Part shown: piece by piece, positions 1-13,769 of the stretch
How the letters are laid out: the number at the start of each line of letters is the position of its first letter
Position numbering within the stretch: position 1 is the first letter of the stretch
NCBI GenBank assembly: GCA_029379385.1
Contig: CM055607.1
Coordinates: forward strand, 16,616,001 to 16,680,000
DNA: 64,000 nt
Source: Quillaja saponaria
Taxonomy: Eukaryota; Streptophyta; Magnoliopsida; Fabales; Quillajaceae
Direction of reading: 5' to 3'
Made by a program: the position numbers and the translations under genes
The notes under the pieces: generated by a model
What the model was told of the DNA's origin: nothing
Databases searched by the model: none
Seen by the model: the letters and a program-made list of their open reading frames with translations, nothing else

Positions 1-1134
1 AGTTTGTCTTCAAACGGACTCTTTTCTACCTGTTCAGCCTATCATTTGCTCACGGATGATAATGATGAGAACCAAGCAAAAGTCTGGCAGTATATTTGGG
101 AATGGGAAGGTCCCTTTCGGGTGGGTATTTTCTTGTGGAAGTTGGCTTACAATGGGCTCCTTACGAATGTGAAATGAGCCAGGCGTTTTGATGGGGTCTC
201 GGATCTCTGTGAAGGATGTGGTATGCATGAGGAGACCACGTTGCATGCTCTTTGTGACTATCATAGGGTTCAACAATTCTAGAATGCCATTGGTCTAGGT
301 AGGCTTGAAGCTAATTTCTACACCCGAAATTTAGTGGATTGGCTAGAATGGAACCTGGGCTCTTCTGTGAATCAAAATGGCAGCAGATGGTCTTTGATCT
401 TTGGAACAGCAATCTGGTTGATTTGGGGTTGGAGGAATAAGGCGTGCTTCGAAGCTAATTTTAATTGGCCTTCTCATCCTGAGTTAGTTGTTAGACAGCA
501 TTTGTATGAACATACTCTTGCATTCTCATCTCTGAGTTTGGCAAATCCAAAGACGCAAAGGTGACAGCTTTTATTAAGTAGTGTGCTCCTCCTTTGGATT
601 GGGTTAAAGTTAATATTGATGGGGCTTGAAGGGGTAATCCAATTATGGCAAGTGCTGCTGGGGTCATTCGTGATAGTAGGGGGTGGTTGGGTGATGGGGT
701 TTGGAAAAAGAATAGGGTGGTGTCTTCTTATGTGAGGGCTGAGTTTTGGGCCCTGATGCTAGGACTTCTAGCTGTTTGGAATAAAAATCTTAGGAGAGTT
801 ATTTTCGAAACTAATTCTCAATTAATTATTTCCTTGGTTACGAAAGGTTCTACCAAGTTAAATATCCATTATCCTTTTGTTTGGGTTATTCAAAGAATCC
901 TGGCTCGAGATTGAGAAGTGCATCTAGTTCATGTGTACTGTGAGGCCAACATAGTGGTAGATAAGTTGGCAAATTTAATATTGTTTATCGGGGAGGAGCA
1001 GAGAGAGTAGTCTTATGTTCCTTTGGAGGTTAAATGCTTATTTCATGAAGATAACATGAGAGCTTCTTGGAAGCGTAATGGCTATTTCCTTAGTTTAGTT
1101 CTTGGGTTTGCATTTCCTTTTCTGTAAAAAAAAA
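1..1134 (+). mobile_element. 3' end of a LINE (non-LTR retrotransposon), decayed
   Basis: The plus strand holds two broken coding blocks in the order expected for the end of a plant LINE ORF2. The first (about 190-560) reads as the reverse-transcriptase zinc-binding region, with the cue CEGCGMHEETTLHAL. The second (about 595-1125) reads as an RNase H-like domain: VKVNIDG, GVIRDSRGWLGDGVW, RAEFWAL and a late HVYCEANIVVDKLAN block. Stops at about 160, 282, 564 and 914 break the frame. The element closes with a stop directly followed by an A-run (1126-1134), as expected of target-primed reverse transcription. The 5' part lies outside the window. The identity rests on motif recognition by eye; domain order and poly(A) agree. 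Confidence 0.85.
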
Positions 1135-2748
1135 GAAGACAAATAACAAATTAAAAATAAAAAAATAAGAGAAGATGTTGATATACTACTTACAATTATT
1201 TTCTTACTACTATTTAAAATAAAGTTTCAGTTATTTATTACACTATTGTTATGGAGGCGGTATAGATTATAAATGAAAATTTATAAAGATCTTTAATATT
1301 TTTTATTTGATCTTATTTGTGCATAAAATATTACCTTGTGATTATGAGATTTAGTTCCTTATACATTAATTCATTGATAAACTCTTGACACTTGAAATAC
1401 TACAAATTTACATAAAAAGATAGAGAAATCATTGTTTGTTTATTATGTAAGACATATGCAAACTAAATACCACTAATAAATCATATTATAGTTTACCTTG
1501 AATCTTTTCTTTGGCGATCTTCTTGTGACTATAAATAATATAAATATTATTATTTATATTGTATGCAAACTATATTGAGAATGAATTGAATTTTATTTAA
1601 ACATCACAAATCATAAACCATTACAAGGGATAAATTAAAATTTATGTAAAACTATTGTTTTGGACAATTGAATTGTTCTCAATAATGATGAAGTGTTTCA
1701 TATTTACGATTCTTGAATGTCAAATTGTTGTAAAATGATGGCTCATTCAGAATTGTAGCCGCAAACAATTAATTAAGAAATAATTAAAAATGATGGAAGA
1801 GTATGAACCCCAATATGTACGAAATAATAAATTACAAATCACACTTAATTTGAATGTTATTGGTAAAATTGCTTCAAAATTTATCTAACAAAAAGGAAAA
1901 AGAAAAAGAAGAGTATAAAATATATTCATAATAATGTTAACAAAAGAAGTCTCCACAATATCTAGGAAAAAATCATATGTTAAAGTTAAAGGAAGAGAGG
2001 TCCATGTGTTCATGAAAAAATTGCTAACATTGCATAACAACCATGGAATAAAATTTAGGATTTAATACACAAAATGTTGACTCTTATTAAATGGTAATTA
2101 ATAGATGATACTTACATCGCTGAAAATAGATTAATGGCTCTCAAAAGAAATAGATCAAAAAATTAATCCAATGACTGATAAATCTATTGCTAAACAAAAG
2201 AATCAATTATTTTACGTTTTTTTTTGGTTAAGAGGACATTCCTTTTAATAAAAAAGAAAAATAATACATGAAACTTGACAAAATTAACACCCACATTAAA
2301 GAAGTTGTAAGAAAATATTTATCTTTCTCGGTCTTGAAATTCACGCCTTTTGCAGTGCTAATTTTGCAAAACCCACGTATATTATTATGAAAAAAATTTA
2401 GAAGAAACCAATAAACTTCACATATAAATAAAATTAAATTCACCATCAGTTTTGAATGAATATCAAATTATAAAATCTAAAACCCTCCAATATAATAAAA
2501 AACTTTGAACTTTAAAAAGAAGTATCGGTACTGGATTCTTCTTTGTGAATATTTCTGCTATTATTTTGGTAAAAAAACTATCAGGAGAAAACATAAAAAT
2601 ATCAACATTTACAAGTTATCAAGATTAAATTCCACTCTCTACCAAGATCAGACCATTAACATTTGGAGAAGTTTATGATGCCCACTCTTTTTTGTTGGGA
2701 TTAGTACCCAACTGATGTGACTCTATAAAATACCATTCATTATCCTTG
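1135..2748. other. AT-rich intergenic stretch
   Basis: I see no coding pattern, RNA gene or element boundary here. The sequence is very AT-rich, with short A and T runs. The one ORF of more than 70 codons, at 2228-2446 on the minus strand, has no recognisable features. Confidence 0.5.
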
Positions 2749-5700
2749 TGTCACATCTCAGAGGGAGACCTGATTGGTAGAGGCTTAGGTAATCAATCGT
2801 TCATAACATAAACTTCAAAACAGACACAAATATAATTATTGACTAAACTAAAAAATAAAAGTAAAATTTAGAAAACACAAATTAACTACAAATGTTTATT
2901 TACCGGAATATTTAATAATTTACTAAAAATTTCGGTAAAGATTCCTTGCTATGCAGAACGTGCCTAAAAATACAAACACATATATAAATCCTGGTTACAT
3001 CCAACTAGGTAACAACAATAACACTATAATCTAGGAGCTCCGTTCTAATTGGTTCTTATCAAATACAAACAAAGTCACAAGTTAAACAAAATTCAAATAA
3101 TTCAATTAAATACTACACATGCTCATACTATACAAACATATCTATTCAAATGTACATAACAAATACACATATTAATCTAGCAACCAAATGGTTGCAATTA
3201 TCTGCTCACTGTTTACCTATTTTGCTCGTCACTTTCTCTTGCGTTCATGCTCGTCGTTGGCTCAATAACACTTTTCAGAGCTATAATTAAATTTTCTAAG
3301 TATTACTTTGTTAATTTTATAGGTTATAACTTTTTAATTACGAAAATCTATGGATACTAAGTTTTAAGCATTCATTTAAGGTTAACCTTTCTTTAGGCAT
3401 TTTCACATTCATCTTAGAGATATATTTGATTTCAACTTACATACTTAAACAATTTCAACAAAACCAAGTTTAAACATTATCTTTAGGAAGTTAGCTATCT
3501 TTCTTATTTAAAATCTTCTCCTAAAATTAGTCTTGAACCCACTCAAATCCTTCACATGTACACAAACAAGGCACTTGCACAATTTCTGGTTGCCAACCTC
3601 AAATTCCAATCCTTAGAGTTCTCATACTTCAGAATTAAATTATGAAACTTTCAAGTCTAGTTTATCAAGATGTTAGAAACAATTTACCTTCAGCACCCCA
3701 CTTCTAATTCATCCTTTAAGATCCCTCCAAACCCAGTTACACAAAAACAAGTTCAATCAGGACCCGAAAATCACAACCATGAATTCCAAAACTCCTAATA
3801 TACACATAGCATGAAATTAAAACCTATAATGTTCCAGATTTGTCCTTTAATATGTTATGAACAATTCTTATTCAGAGGTCCTAAGCTAATTCAAATCACA
3901 ACCCTTAACAAAGTACTCTAGATTGGCTGAAGCTCAACTAAAATTATGCACAGACCCAGCTACAATCCAACAACTCTAATGATAAATATGCTTTGAATCA
4001 AGTTACATTAATTTTTAGATATCATCTTAATTTGATAAGCTACATTTTCTCTTTAGAACTCCTAAATTAATTCAGTCCATAAAACACTCAAAATACTTGA
4101 TTTCTCTAGCTTACAAAATATGACCCTGCTTCCCTTTCATTAATCATTCAACCCATATTTTCATCACTCTACCTACAACTAATCACTTTTATGTTCATAC
4201 TTTTTACTCATTTTTATTAACTGTTTAACTCTCAACATTAACTAACTATTGTTTACTCAATTCTATTTTGAACTGGAAAGTTAAAATGAAAATATAAAAA
4301 AAGAACCTTGAAAATTCTTAAGTGGGTTAATTGAGCATTTCACTTAGATTCCTGCTCTAGTGTGAAAAGCTAAAAGTACTGTTAAGCAATCGGTCATTCT
4401 AACTTTTTAATCCCACAAAACTATTAGCCATACAAGTTGTCAATTTTAGTGACTTATGATGTTTTCACTGATCATACTCAATGTCGGAGTGTAGACTTGT
4501 AATTGGCCAACATCCATCTAGATAACCAGTTGACATTCCGCATGTCTTTCTTTAGTCAAAACCATTTTTATTCAATAAGCAACACGATTCAGCTTCAGAT
4601 ATGGAAATTTACTGACACATGAAGAGGCAATTTTAAATTTTAAATGGAATCTCCATTGTATGGACCTCAAAATAACCGAGATTATTTAATTTCTCTGCTT
4701 AGAAATCATTTATACAAAACCATTATCTTTGATGATAGTAAAAACTTAAAAGAGATGTGATTACACTCAGTTCAACTAATTGTCAATTTTGAATTCCATT
4801 CTCTTTATAGGAAAAGGATAGAAAATCCAAAGAATGGCACACGCATAAATATAACCCAAGATTTAATAACTGCTTCAACCTACCCACAAAATTTCTCAAC
4901 AACCAAACACAAGACTTTACATACCCCTTCCAAAACAACGAATACCCCCAGAGTTCCCAAGAAACGCATTATACCAAGAAAAAAAAGTTTCAAACAAAAG
5001 TAAGCCCAGATCTAACAACTTCCACACGGAGAACCAAGACAAGAAATACAGAATCTGAATGAAAAAAGAATTAATCAAAGCGAATGTGCAATTATTAACT
5101 AACCGACCAGCGGCTAATGCGTCCAGATTCGTTTGAATGAGTATCTCTCTACAGAAACGTTGTTTTTCGAGAACACCCACAGCCACACCAGGGTTTGTGT
5201 TTGGCACTTTGACTCCGAGGCAGTGATGCAGTAGAGAGGAGCAAGCAGACACCACCAAAGAAGAGGAAGCCACACCCGGCAATGGAGGAAAATGATCTCT
5301 CATTCTCGGCTGCCACGAGGAAAAAGGAATCAGAAAGTGAAAGAAGGGAGAAGTGGAGATGTCAAAAGAAAAGAGGATTTGAGGGATTCCATGACATATG
5401 TTTGTGTGGAGTTGACAGTGGGTTAGATAGAAAGTTTGAAAAGAACAGCTTCAATTACAGAAAAAAAATTGCGGGTTTACGATAGAAGATGAGGGTAACT
5501 GAGGGTCTAATTGAAAGCATTCAATAAAATTGTAGGTAAAACATAAATACCAACACTTATTATTACAAGTCATGTACACACATGGCTAATTCATATGATG
5601 ACACATTTCCAATTTAATTAGATATAAACTATCCCATTACCCATTTTTACAATGGGTAGTTCACCTTAACACTTACATTCTTTTAAAGCTTTTTTTTTTT

Positions 5701-6260
5701 TTTCTAAGGTAGTATTCTCACATTGACAATATATGTTATATGCTTATATTAAGTGATGCTAGTACCTTTTGGATATGATTTTTCACTCACGGAGTTCATA
5801 GGACTCATCCCTCTCGTGGAATTTTTTTTAGTGACAGGGGTGCAATATAGGGCGTCGCCGAGCTCGTAACCTGCCAACAGAATACGGTAAAGTATGTTTC
5901 CAAAATCTCATACTTGAAGTCAAGAATGAAAGTTTGTAGTCACATTAAAAATTGTAGGTGTCAAGTTTTGCTATGTAGTAATAGTCTAGTTGGTTGTCTC
6001 TGTGTTGTTTTATGAAATTAGGATCACATTTTAGTATTTTGAGGCATGTTCCATGTTATAGGGAACTTCTGTCAAAAATTTCAGTAAATCGTTATTTGTT
6101 TTGGAGAAGAAATTTTTACAGTAAACTTCTATTTTATAGAGTTATTTTTATTTTTTAGTTGGGTCAAGAATCATGTTTGCTAATTTGTTTTGAAATCAGG
6201 GTCATAGAGGTTTGATTATCCAATCCCCCGGTCAATCATACCTCTGTAAGGGATATGACA
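2749..6260 (+). repeat. Repeat family R1, copy A (with inverted right arm)
   Basis: The stretch begins TGTCACATC and ends GATATGACA. About 2749-5300 runs parallel to 8349-11800 (copy B): both share the GACCCGAAAATCACAACCAT block (3761 and 10340) and a long common stretch around 3480-4150 and 10060-10800. The last 560 bases (about 5700-6260) are instead the reverse complement of the family's left end, so copy A is bounded by two inverted left ends. TG...CA ends with TGTCACA palindromic caps suggest an LTR or large LTR-derivative family, but I find no target duplication, PBS or protein domain. The small ORFs at 4917-5303 (minus) and 5282-5485 (plus) overlap each other and match nothing I know. 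Confidence 0.6.
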
Positions 6261-7779
6261 ACAATAGTTCTCAACCAAGATTAAAAAATGTTACTTATAA
6301 TTAAGGGTAACTTACATGTATTTGAAACATGCAACTCATCATCATTATCAGTAGCATGAATTATATAAGCAGTAAAAGAAGAGGCAAAACCACTCCAAAA
6401 AAAAAAAAAAGGTCAAATTCAAAATAAAAGAATGAAATGGGAGGTAAAACAACTAGTCCAACAAAGATTCCTAAGTAGTAATTAATGAAGGAAATGACAT
6501 TAAAAAAAAAGAAAAGAAAAAAAAAAAAAGACTTGACTTTAGATTCTAGACTCTAGACTTTTCAGCCTGGAAGTAGGCAGAATAAATTGTAACTGAAAAT
6601 AATACATTATAGTATACAACATGAATAAATTGTCTAAATCAATAAATATTTCACATCCACAAAAATATGAATTATATTTATTCCCAAATTAATTACTTTG
6701 TTATCTTTACTCGTGAATGAAATTGACCTTGCAAAAATAACTACACCTAGATTATAAATCGGGTCCTAAAAGATTGACCTTGCAAAAATAACCATGCCTA
6801 GATTATAAATCGAGTCCTTAAAATTAAGTTACTATTGATTAAAAAAAAAAAAAAAAAAAGGAAACAAACATTCTAGTGATCCACACGTACAACAAAATTT
6901 GAATAAATCTTATATGTGATGACCACAAAAAATTTATGACAAATTAAGATATTAAGAAACTAAATCTTCATCTTAAGATGCCAAATTCAAAGTAATATGG
7001 CTAGATCTTCTGGCCAAAAACTACCAAATAAAAAAGCTACACCTTTCATGTTATCACCAGAAAATAAACCAAAAAAGTAAAAGAAAATATCTTAAAATAA
7101 TTAGCTAGTATTGAATTTTTGTCTACAAATCTAACTCAAACTACAACAAGTATACAAAAATGAGTGCCCAACAATTATTCATTAGCAACAATAGAGTTTC
7201 TATCTTTTCAATTTCCAACAAGTATACTGATAAACAATTGTTGTTCATCGAAAAGTCTAATAAAGAGATTTGGAGAAGTAGAGGGGTTCTCAAACAATTG
7301 AAGTGGAAAAAAAGACAGCTAACCTCTGGCAATGTAGTATAACTTCTTCCCACACCAAACAATTGAGTTGGAATTTAACGAGAAGATGAAAATTTGTTTA
7401 AAATTAAAATTTTTGTATGTTAGAAGAAAAAAAAATCATCAAATTCCAAAGACATCGTTTAAAATTAAAATTTTTGTGCATTAGAAAAGAGATTTGGAGA
7501 AGTAGATGGGTTTTCAAACTGCAAGAATTTACAGAAAGAGATAAGAAGTTTCAAAAAAGAAAAAAATTATGAGTCGTATAGGTAGAGAAAGAAATGGGGT
7601 GCAACGTGAGTATAGTAGTAGTATTAGGTGTGTGAGAGTTATCACGATAATGAGTATTTTTTCAAAAATAAATTATTTTTATTAAAAAGATTAAGATGTT
7701 ATATATTAAATAGGAGATTTGCTTTTAGAACAGTATAGATATATATATATCTATTTTCATTTTATTTTTTTCCCTTTAA
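6261..7779. other. Intergenic DNA with small local duplications
   Basis: No gene is evident. Two local duplications are visible. A unit of about 52 bp is repeated in tandem at about 6725-6826 (shared core GACCTTGCAAAAATAAC, then CCTAGATTATAAATCG). A block at 7264-7300 (AGAGATTTGGAGAAGTAGA) recurs at 7489-7525. An A-run follows at 6841-6859. The overlapping ORFs at 7141-7362 and 7160-7342 are low-complexity and unsupported. Confidence 0.5.
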
Positions 7780-8030
7780 TAGGGAGAATTGAGAACAAAA
7801 AAAATTATTTGGTTTTCATAAAATAGCACACAACTGTTATTTTAATTGTCACACATTACAACTGACTGAAAACATCTACTAATAAGATTACAATCAGAAA
7901 TAAAGTTACACTATAAAACCTAAAACAAAACAATAGCAATGGAAATAGAACTTTAAGAAATAATTTTATAATTAAATAAGATAAATCAATGTGATAATCA
8001 TCAAAAATATGGATTAATAATCAACGTCCT
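7780..8030 (+). repeat. Direct repeat, left copy (paired with 12380-13010)
   Basis: This block of about 240 bp matches, in the same orientation, the sequence around 12380-12404 plus 12769-13010. Both carry TTTTCATAAAATRG, ACTAATAAGATTACAAT, AAACCTAAAACAAA and an ATATGGATKAATAATCAAC end. The right copy is split by a 361-bp MITE. The pair flanks R1 copy B, so they may be terminal direct repeats of a larger element that R1 entered, or a simple segmental duplication. No TG...CA ends or PBS could be fixed. Confidence 0.5.
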
Positions 8031-8348
8031 CCTAATCCAGATTTTGTTAAACTTGGCATTGTCATCAACTTCTTGACAAATCTTTAGCCTTTAATAGCTT
8101 ACCAGGTGTACTTTCAACCATATTTACTCTTTTAAGTTATCTTTATCTCATATTTTGACAAGATAACTTCCATTTGATCATTTTTCTTAATCAAAATTCT
8201 CTCAACACTTGTGCAAGTGACATAGCCGGGGTGCTCCAATAAACTTGTTGATTCAAGTAATTCCATATACCATATCATCATCATCTCGCCATCTTGCTAC
8301 TGCCAATACACAATAGATGTAAATGCATTTGTTTATAACATGCTTTCT

Positions 8349-11300
8349 TATCACACTCCTCAAAAATGTATAACTGGCCAGAGAATTGGATAACCAACCC
8401 TCCGTAACCTTGACCTCACAACAAAAAAATAATGAAACTCTTAACTAAACCGATGCATAAAAGTAAAATTTTATTAAACATAAGTTAACTATAAAAATTT
8501 ATTTACTGAATCATACAACAATTTACTAAAACTTTTGGTAGAGGTTTTCTATAATGTGGAACATGCCCATATATTCAAACAAATAATTCCTAGCTACATT
8601 CAACCAGGTAACAGCACAGACAATATAACCAAGGAGCTTTGCTCAGATAAAATCACAAGCAATTACAAATTGATTTTTATACAAACAACTCATAAGAATC
8701 CAACACCTTAATTATGACTGCAAATATTCATCATTTGGCTTTAAGTATGAGATCTTGGAAAACACCTTGCCATACTTTGTTGGCAGGTCATGAGCTAGGC
8801 AACACCATATACTAAATTCATGTTACTAAAAAAAATCCACAAGAAAGGGTGAATGCTACAGACTCAATTAGTAGAAAAATGTACCCAAAGGGTACTAGTA
8901 TCACTTAGCACATGTATTTAATACCTAGAATAAATAATATATATATAGTTCAAATAATTTCATAATAACCTAAATTCTACAGTAATTAGTTTTACACTGT
9001 ACGTAATTATGAAAACATAAAATTAAACAAGTACAGTTCAAGTAGTATTATGTACAACCAAATCAAATCAATTAAAGTAATAAAAGCATACAAAGCACCC
9101 AAAGTACACATAGGGTCAATGGAGTAACTTAACCCCGCACACTAAATAGAATCACTGAAATACAGAATCACTTAATCTCTATACCTCCTCCAAATCCACC
9201 CACAGAGGCTGAGTTACTCTACAATTTTTAAAATACTTTTCAAAATCAGAATCTCTTAGAATATCTTAGGTGTACGTGGATTCTATTTCAAAAAGAAAAA
9301 TATTTTTATTAACCCTTATTAACTATAAACACTGTCAAATATCAAACATAATACAGTTAATTCAATGAAACACTACACATGCTTATTTTTCCATATAATA
9401 CATCCATTCAAATACTCATACAATTATACATAATAATCTAGCAATCCAAAAGGTAGCATTTAACCACTCAGCAGTTTAAAGATCTTGTTTGGCACTTTCT
9501 CTTGCACTCACGTGTATCATCAGGTCTACCATAGGGTCTGGAACTGAAATTCATATTTTCAAATAATACTTAGTTTATAAATGTTATAGTTATATTTTTT
9601 AATTACTAAGCTTATATATCAACTTATATAGGTTTCTTGAAACTAAGTCTGTTTAAGTAGTTTAACCAATTTCTTATAGGACACTTTATTCTATATCTTG
9701 TATATGTATATTATATATATATCAAAAAATTAATACTAACTATACTTTCAACATTTCTCATTTTCTAGCATTAAATCCAAGTTAAGTTACTCTTTTTAAA
9801 ATTTATCCAAGAGCTTGGATCATGCATTTCAATATTAATACACATAAATTTTAAAATTTATCTTTCCTTAACCACTTAACCACATAACCACATTTCTTTA
9901 TTCTTTCTTTTAGACTATTTATTTAAGTTCATATAATACTTAACTCTCAAGATCTCAATTTATCAAGTTTCCTCTTTTTGGCATTTTCACAACTACCTTA
10001 GAGATATGCTTGATTCCAACTTATATACTTAGCCAAATTTAACAAACCAAGTTTAAACATTATTTTTAGGAAGTTAAATATCTTTCCTATTTAGGCACTT
10101 ATCCTAAATTAGTCTTGAACTCACTTAAATCCTCACATAAACACAAATAGGGCATTGCACAATTTCTAGTTACCAACCTTTGATTCTGATGCTTATAAAA
10201 TTTTCATACTTAGGAATTAAATTATGAAACTATCCAGTGTAGCTTATAAAGGTGTTAGAAACATCTAATATTCATCACTTTACTCATATTTCATTCTTTA
10301 AGACCGTCCAAACCCAATTACACTAAAATAGGTTAAGAGGACCCGAAAATCACAACCATGAATTCCAACACCTCCAAAATACACCTAACATGAAATTAAG
10401 ACTTGCACCAATGCAGAATTGTCTCTTAGTATGTTAGGAACAAGTCTCATTCAGAGGTCCTAAGCTAATTCCAATCACAAGCCCTATCAAAGTCTTCCGA
10501 ACTGACTGAAGCTCACCTAAAATCTTGCACATACCTAGCTATAGCCCAATAGCTCTACCGATAAATATACTTAGAACCAGGTTATAAAATTTTTCAAATA
10601 TCATATCAAGAATCCTAAGCTACATTTTTATTTATAACTCTTAATTTAATTCAGTCCTAGACTTAGAACTAGGTTATAAAATTTTCAAATATCATATCAA
10701 GATCCTAAGCTACATTTTCTATTTATAACTCTTAATTTAATTCAGTCCTAAAAATACTCATAATATTGAATTTCTCTAACCTATCAAATATGCCTTGTAT
10801 CCCTTCAAAAACCATCTAATTCCCATTTACAACACTTCAACCCCACAACTAAACACTCTTTGTTCATACTCACTATACACTTTCATCAAATCCTCAACTC
10901 ACTATATTAACCAACCATTCTTTGCTCTTGTTTATGAACTTTTATTCAAATTCAAATAATAACTAATCTTTCATTCAACACCCTTAACCAATAACTAATT
11001 CACCTTTTAACCATAACCCTTATCATTCCTAACTCACTAATTTCATACACTTAGTTCATTTAACAACCACAAAACTACTTCAACTCAAATAATTACCAAG
11101 AAGTTCAAGAAGTGAAGGTAGCTCACCCTTCTCACCAAGGGCTTAGTTTTCTACCACCTTCCCAAAGTCAGCCACATACACCACACCAAAGCTACAACTC
11201 TTCCATCAAAGCTGCTGCCCTTCCACTCTCCTTTCACTGCTGGATCAACAAGAGCCTTCAAGAATCCAGCCACAAGAGCTGAAGGATCAAGCACGTTCAA

Positions 11301-12050
11301 ATTTTCTCATCCTCACGTTTAAGCTCTCTCACTCTCACTGATTGCAAACCTTCGATTAGGCTACCGTTAGTGGAATTAGGTTGGATGAAGAAGGTTATGG
11401 CCTGCTACTACCACTTCCACGTCACAAAGCTACTACTGCTTATCTTGGCTTAACTAAACAAAGAAGGAAACAACACCTTGAAGTAGTTGCTACGCGGTTA
11501 AGGAAGAACAACCATAGTTTTATGAGGAAAAGAAGTAAATGGCACTACAAGATAATAGCCTCACATACCTTACACAGCCAAGAAATTGGAGAGAAACTCA
11601 TGCTCCTGAGTTACACAATCTACTATAGTTGAATATGCAGGGAATGATGTGTAAGAAAGGATAAGCTCAGGCAAATGAAGAAAGAAAAGGCAGAGTCTAG
11701 AATAATGAAAGGAAGGTGATGGAAAATGAAGGACAAGAAAAGTGGGAGGAAAAAGGAAATAAAAAGAAAATTATAAAGTTGGAGTCAAAGTCAAAAAGTA
11801 AAATGTGTGGTTATTAAATTTTCTTAGGTATATATCTATACATGTCTATATAAAAAACTTGATTTACTATCATCAACTGGTATATACATATATTTATATT
11901 CTTGTATTACTAAGAGTTACATTAAACAATACTAAAATGTGTCGCTTCAATACTGGGTTATAACATTTCCAATGTTATTTAACACTTGGTCCAGCATGGC
12001 ACAAGGCCAAACTATGCTTCAAGACCATCCTTAGAGTCAAGGGTGTGACA
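8349..12050 (+). repeat. Repeat family R1, copy B (full length)
   Basis: This is the most complete R1 copy, about 3.7 kb. Its left end (TATCACACTC..., at 8349) aligns with the reverse complement of the right end of copy C and with the inverted arm of copy A: GGTATGACTGG-like, then GATTGGATAA. Its right end is GGGTGTGACA (12041-12050), giving imperfect terminal inversions of TGTCACACCC. About 10580-10745 holds a tandem duplication of roughly 85 bp (AATATCATATCAAGATCC repeated). I find no recognisable protein; the 83-codon ORF at 11381-11632 is unsupported. The type is unresolved: a solo long LTR or an LTR-derivative would fit the TG...CA ends. Confidence 0.55.
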
Positions 12051-12404
12051 AACCACTATACCAGGGGAGTCTGGTGCTCTCAAACTAGGATAATCATCCC
12101 TTAGAAATACCCTTCCTTGCCAATCGGCATAGATCTATTTATCATACTAGCTTTTTATGTCGATGCACACATCATAAGCAACATCACTCCACATGGATTG
12201 CTTCTTTTCATTCTTGTTCTTGTTATCTTTGCTTTTCTTCTTCTCCTCATTCTTGTATGCATTGATCTACGATAATCCATAGTTTTATTGTGCTTGTTGT
12301 AGTGGTTACTCTAATAATCATATCACCATTCAAGATTACCATACCTTATATAATACCACTATTATTTAAGAGGAGGGAGAGTTGGGAATAAAAGAATTTA
12401 TTTA
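12051..12404 (-). other. Possible decayed coding fragment of unknown origin
   Basis: On the minus strand about 12055-12290 reads as a lysine-rich stretch followed by WSDVAYDVCID and ADWQGRVFLRDDYPSLRAP, with two internal stops. The composition looks coding rather than random, but I do not recognise the family and see no start or splice sites. It lies directly outside the R1 copy B boundary, so it may belong to the sequence R1 inserted into. Confidence 0.25.
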
Positions 12405-12765
12405 GGCTTAGTTTGGTAATACTGTGACTTTTTAAGAGGTACTGTGCTCTTAGTATTTGGTAAAACAAAATAAAAATTGCTCTTCAATAAGTAGAAGCCA
12501 CAAAATTAGGATTGGTTTAGTAATATTGTAGCTTTTTTTTATTTTTTATTTTTATTAAAATATAAGGTTATATTACTTTTAAAAAATTTTAAGAGTAGAA
12601 GTCATATTTTAAAAGTACCTCTTGAAGTATTTTTATAAGCATTCCTGGGTTTTAAAAGCCCAAAGCAGAAGCATTCCTAACTTTTTTTTACTAAACATAA
12701 CAAAAATTGACTTATGCTCTTCATAAGCATTAGCCCTCTCCCAAAAAATATTACCAATCCAAGCC
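12405..12765. mobile_element. Tourist-like MITE (PIF/Harbinger), 361 bp
   Basis: The element is bounded by TTA on each side (12402-12404 and 12766-12768). Its terminal inverted repeats are GGCTTAGTTTGGTAATA at the left and the complement of TATTACCAATCCAAGCC at the right. A 3-bp TTA target duplication with GGC-type ends is the PIF/Harbinger signature. The empty site is visible in the paired repeat at about 7805-7815, where the sequence runs straight through. There is no coding capacity. Confidence 0.85.
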
Positions 12766-12768
12766 TTA

Positions 12769-13019
12769 GTTTTCATAAAATGGAACACAACTATTATTTC
12801 AGTTGGCACACTTTACAATTGAATGCGAACTCTTATTTATACTAATAAGATTACAATAGAAATAAAGTAAAAACTCTCCTAAAATATAAAACCTAAAACA
12901 AAGCAATAATAATAAAAAAAGAACTCTAATAGATAATCTTATCACTAAATAAAATAAATCAACATTATAATTATCCAAAATATGGATGAATAATCAACAA
13001 CTTCAATTAGCAGTAAAAG
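12769..13019 (+). repeat. Direct repeat, right copy (paired with 7780-8030)
   Basis: It continues the direct repeat after the MITE, starting at TTTTCATAAAATGG and running to ATGGATGAATAATCAAC. It is colinear with the left copy, with scattered substitutions and small indels. It ends just before the Mutator-like element. Confidence 0.5.
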
Positions 13020-13355
13020 AAATTCTTAAAGTAAAGTACATATAACCCCCATGTGGTATAGCTTACTCCCAAAATTAGACATGTATTTCATTTGTTCAAA
13101 ACCACCCCTTTGTGCTTTGGATAAAATTGTTCCTTTTACATTCAACATTTAAAACACCGACGTGCCATGCACGTGAGTAGACCGCTGATTCAACCTGCAT
13201 TTTTTTCTACTAAAACTCTGAAATCCCCAATTTCTTCCCCAAACCTCAAATCCCTAAATCCCCAAATCCTTACTTCCTTAAATCATTCTCAATCCACTAC
13301 TTCTTTCATCAATTCTTCATCATCTCTTTTCATTTTGAAATTTTTTGTCTCCTCC

Positions 13356-13766
13356 ATGGCTTGCCAGCTAGTTTGGGTTTTCAGGATCTTCCAATGCACC
13401 CTATGCTTCAAGGAGTTCTAGGAATTCAAGAAATGCAAGTGCAGAGAATACTTTGAAAAATTGTTATTGTGATGAAATATCTCCATTGAAGACTGCTTGG
13501 ACAAAATATAATATAGGAAGAAGCTTTTATGAATGTGGGAGGTTTAAGGTAAGAGGATTGCTTTCATAAATTTTGAATTTTTGGTTGTATTTTTAGGTGA
13601 ATGAAGTAATGATTCAGTTTATTAATTTATGATGTTTATAAATTTTTTGTTGATGATATTTGTTTTATTTCAGAAATCAAACAGTTGCAACCTTTTTGTT
13701 TGGTTTGATGCTGAAATTTATGCTCGTGGGACTGAAGTTATAAAGGAGTTGCTTCAAAAAAAATAA
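13356..13766 (+). pseudogene. GRF-type zinc-finger gene remnant inside the MULE
   Basis: Two exons can be read: 13356-13548 and 13674-13766, joined by an intron with GTAAGA...TTTCAG borders in phase 0. Exon 1 begins ATGGCT, is serine/asparagine-rich, and ends in a GRF half-site: NCYCDEI, KTAWTKYNIGRSFYECG. Exon 2 adds SCNLFVWFDAE, then KELLQKK and a stop. The order C-C, TxWT..N.GR.FY.C, C..F.WFD is the GRF zinc-binding fold, found in small plant proteins and in DNA-repair and topoisomerase proteins. Near the start the GRF frame meets a TAG at about 13368, so exon 1 is one base off or broken. It sits between the left TIR and the transposase remnant, in opposite orientation, consistent with cargo or an accessory gene of the MULE. 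Confidence 0.7.
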
Positions 13767-13769
13767 AAT

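Noticed and set aside
2749..6260. Calling R1 a Mutator or foldback element because copy A has inverted ends
   Set aside because: Copy B does not have inverted arms beyond about 10 bp, so the arm in copy A is better explained as a second, inverted fragment.
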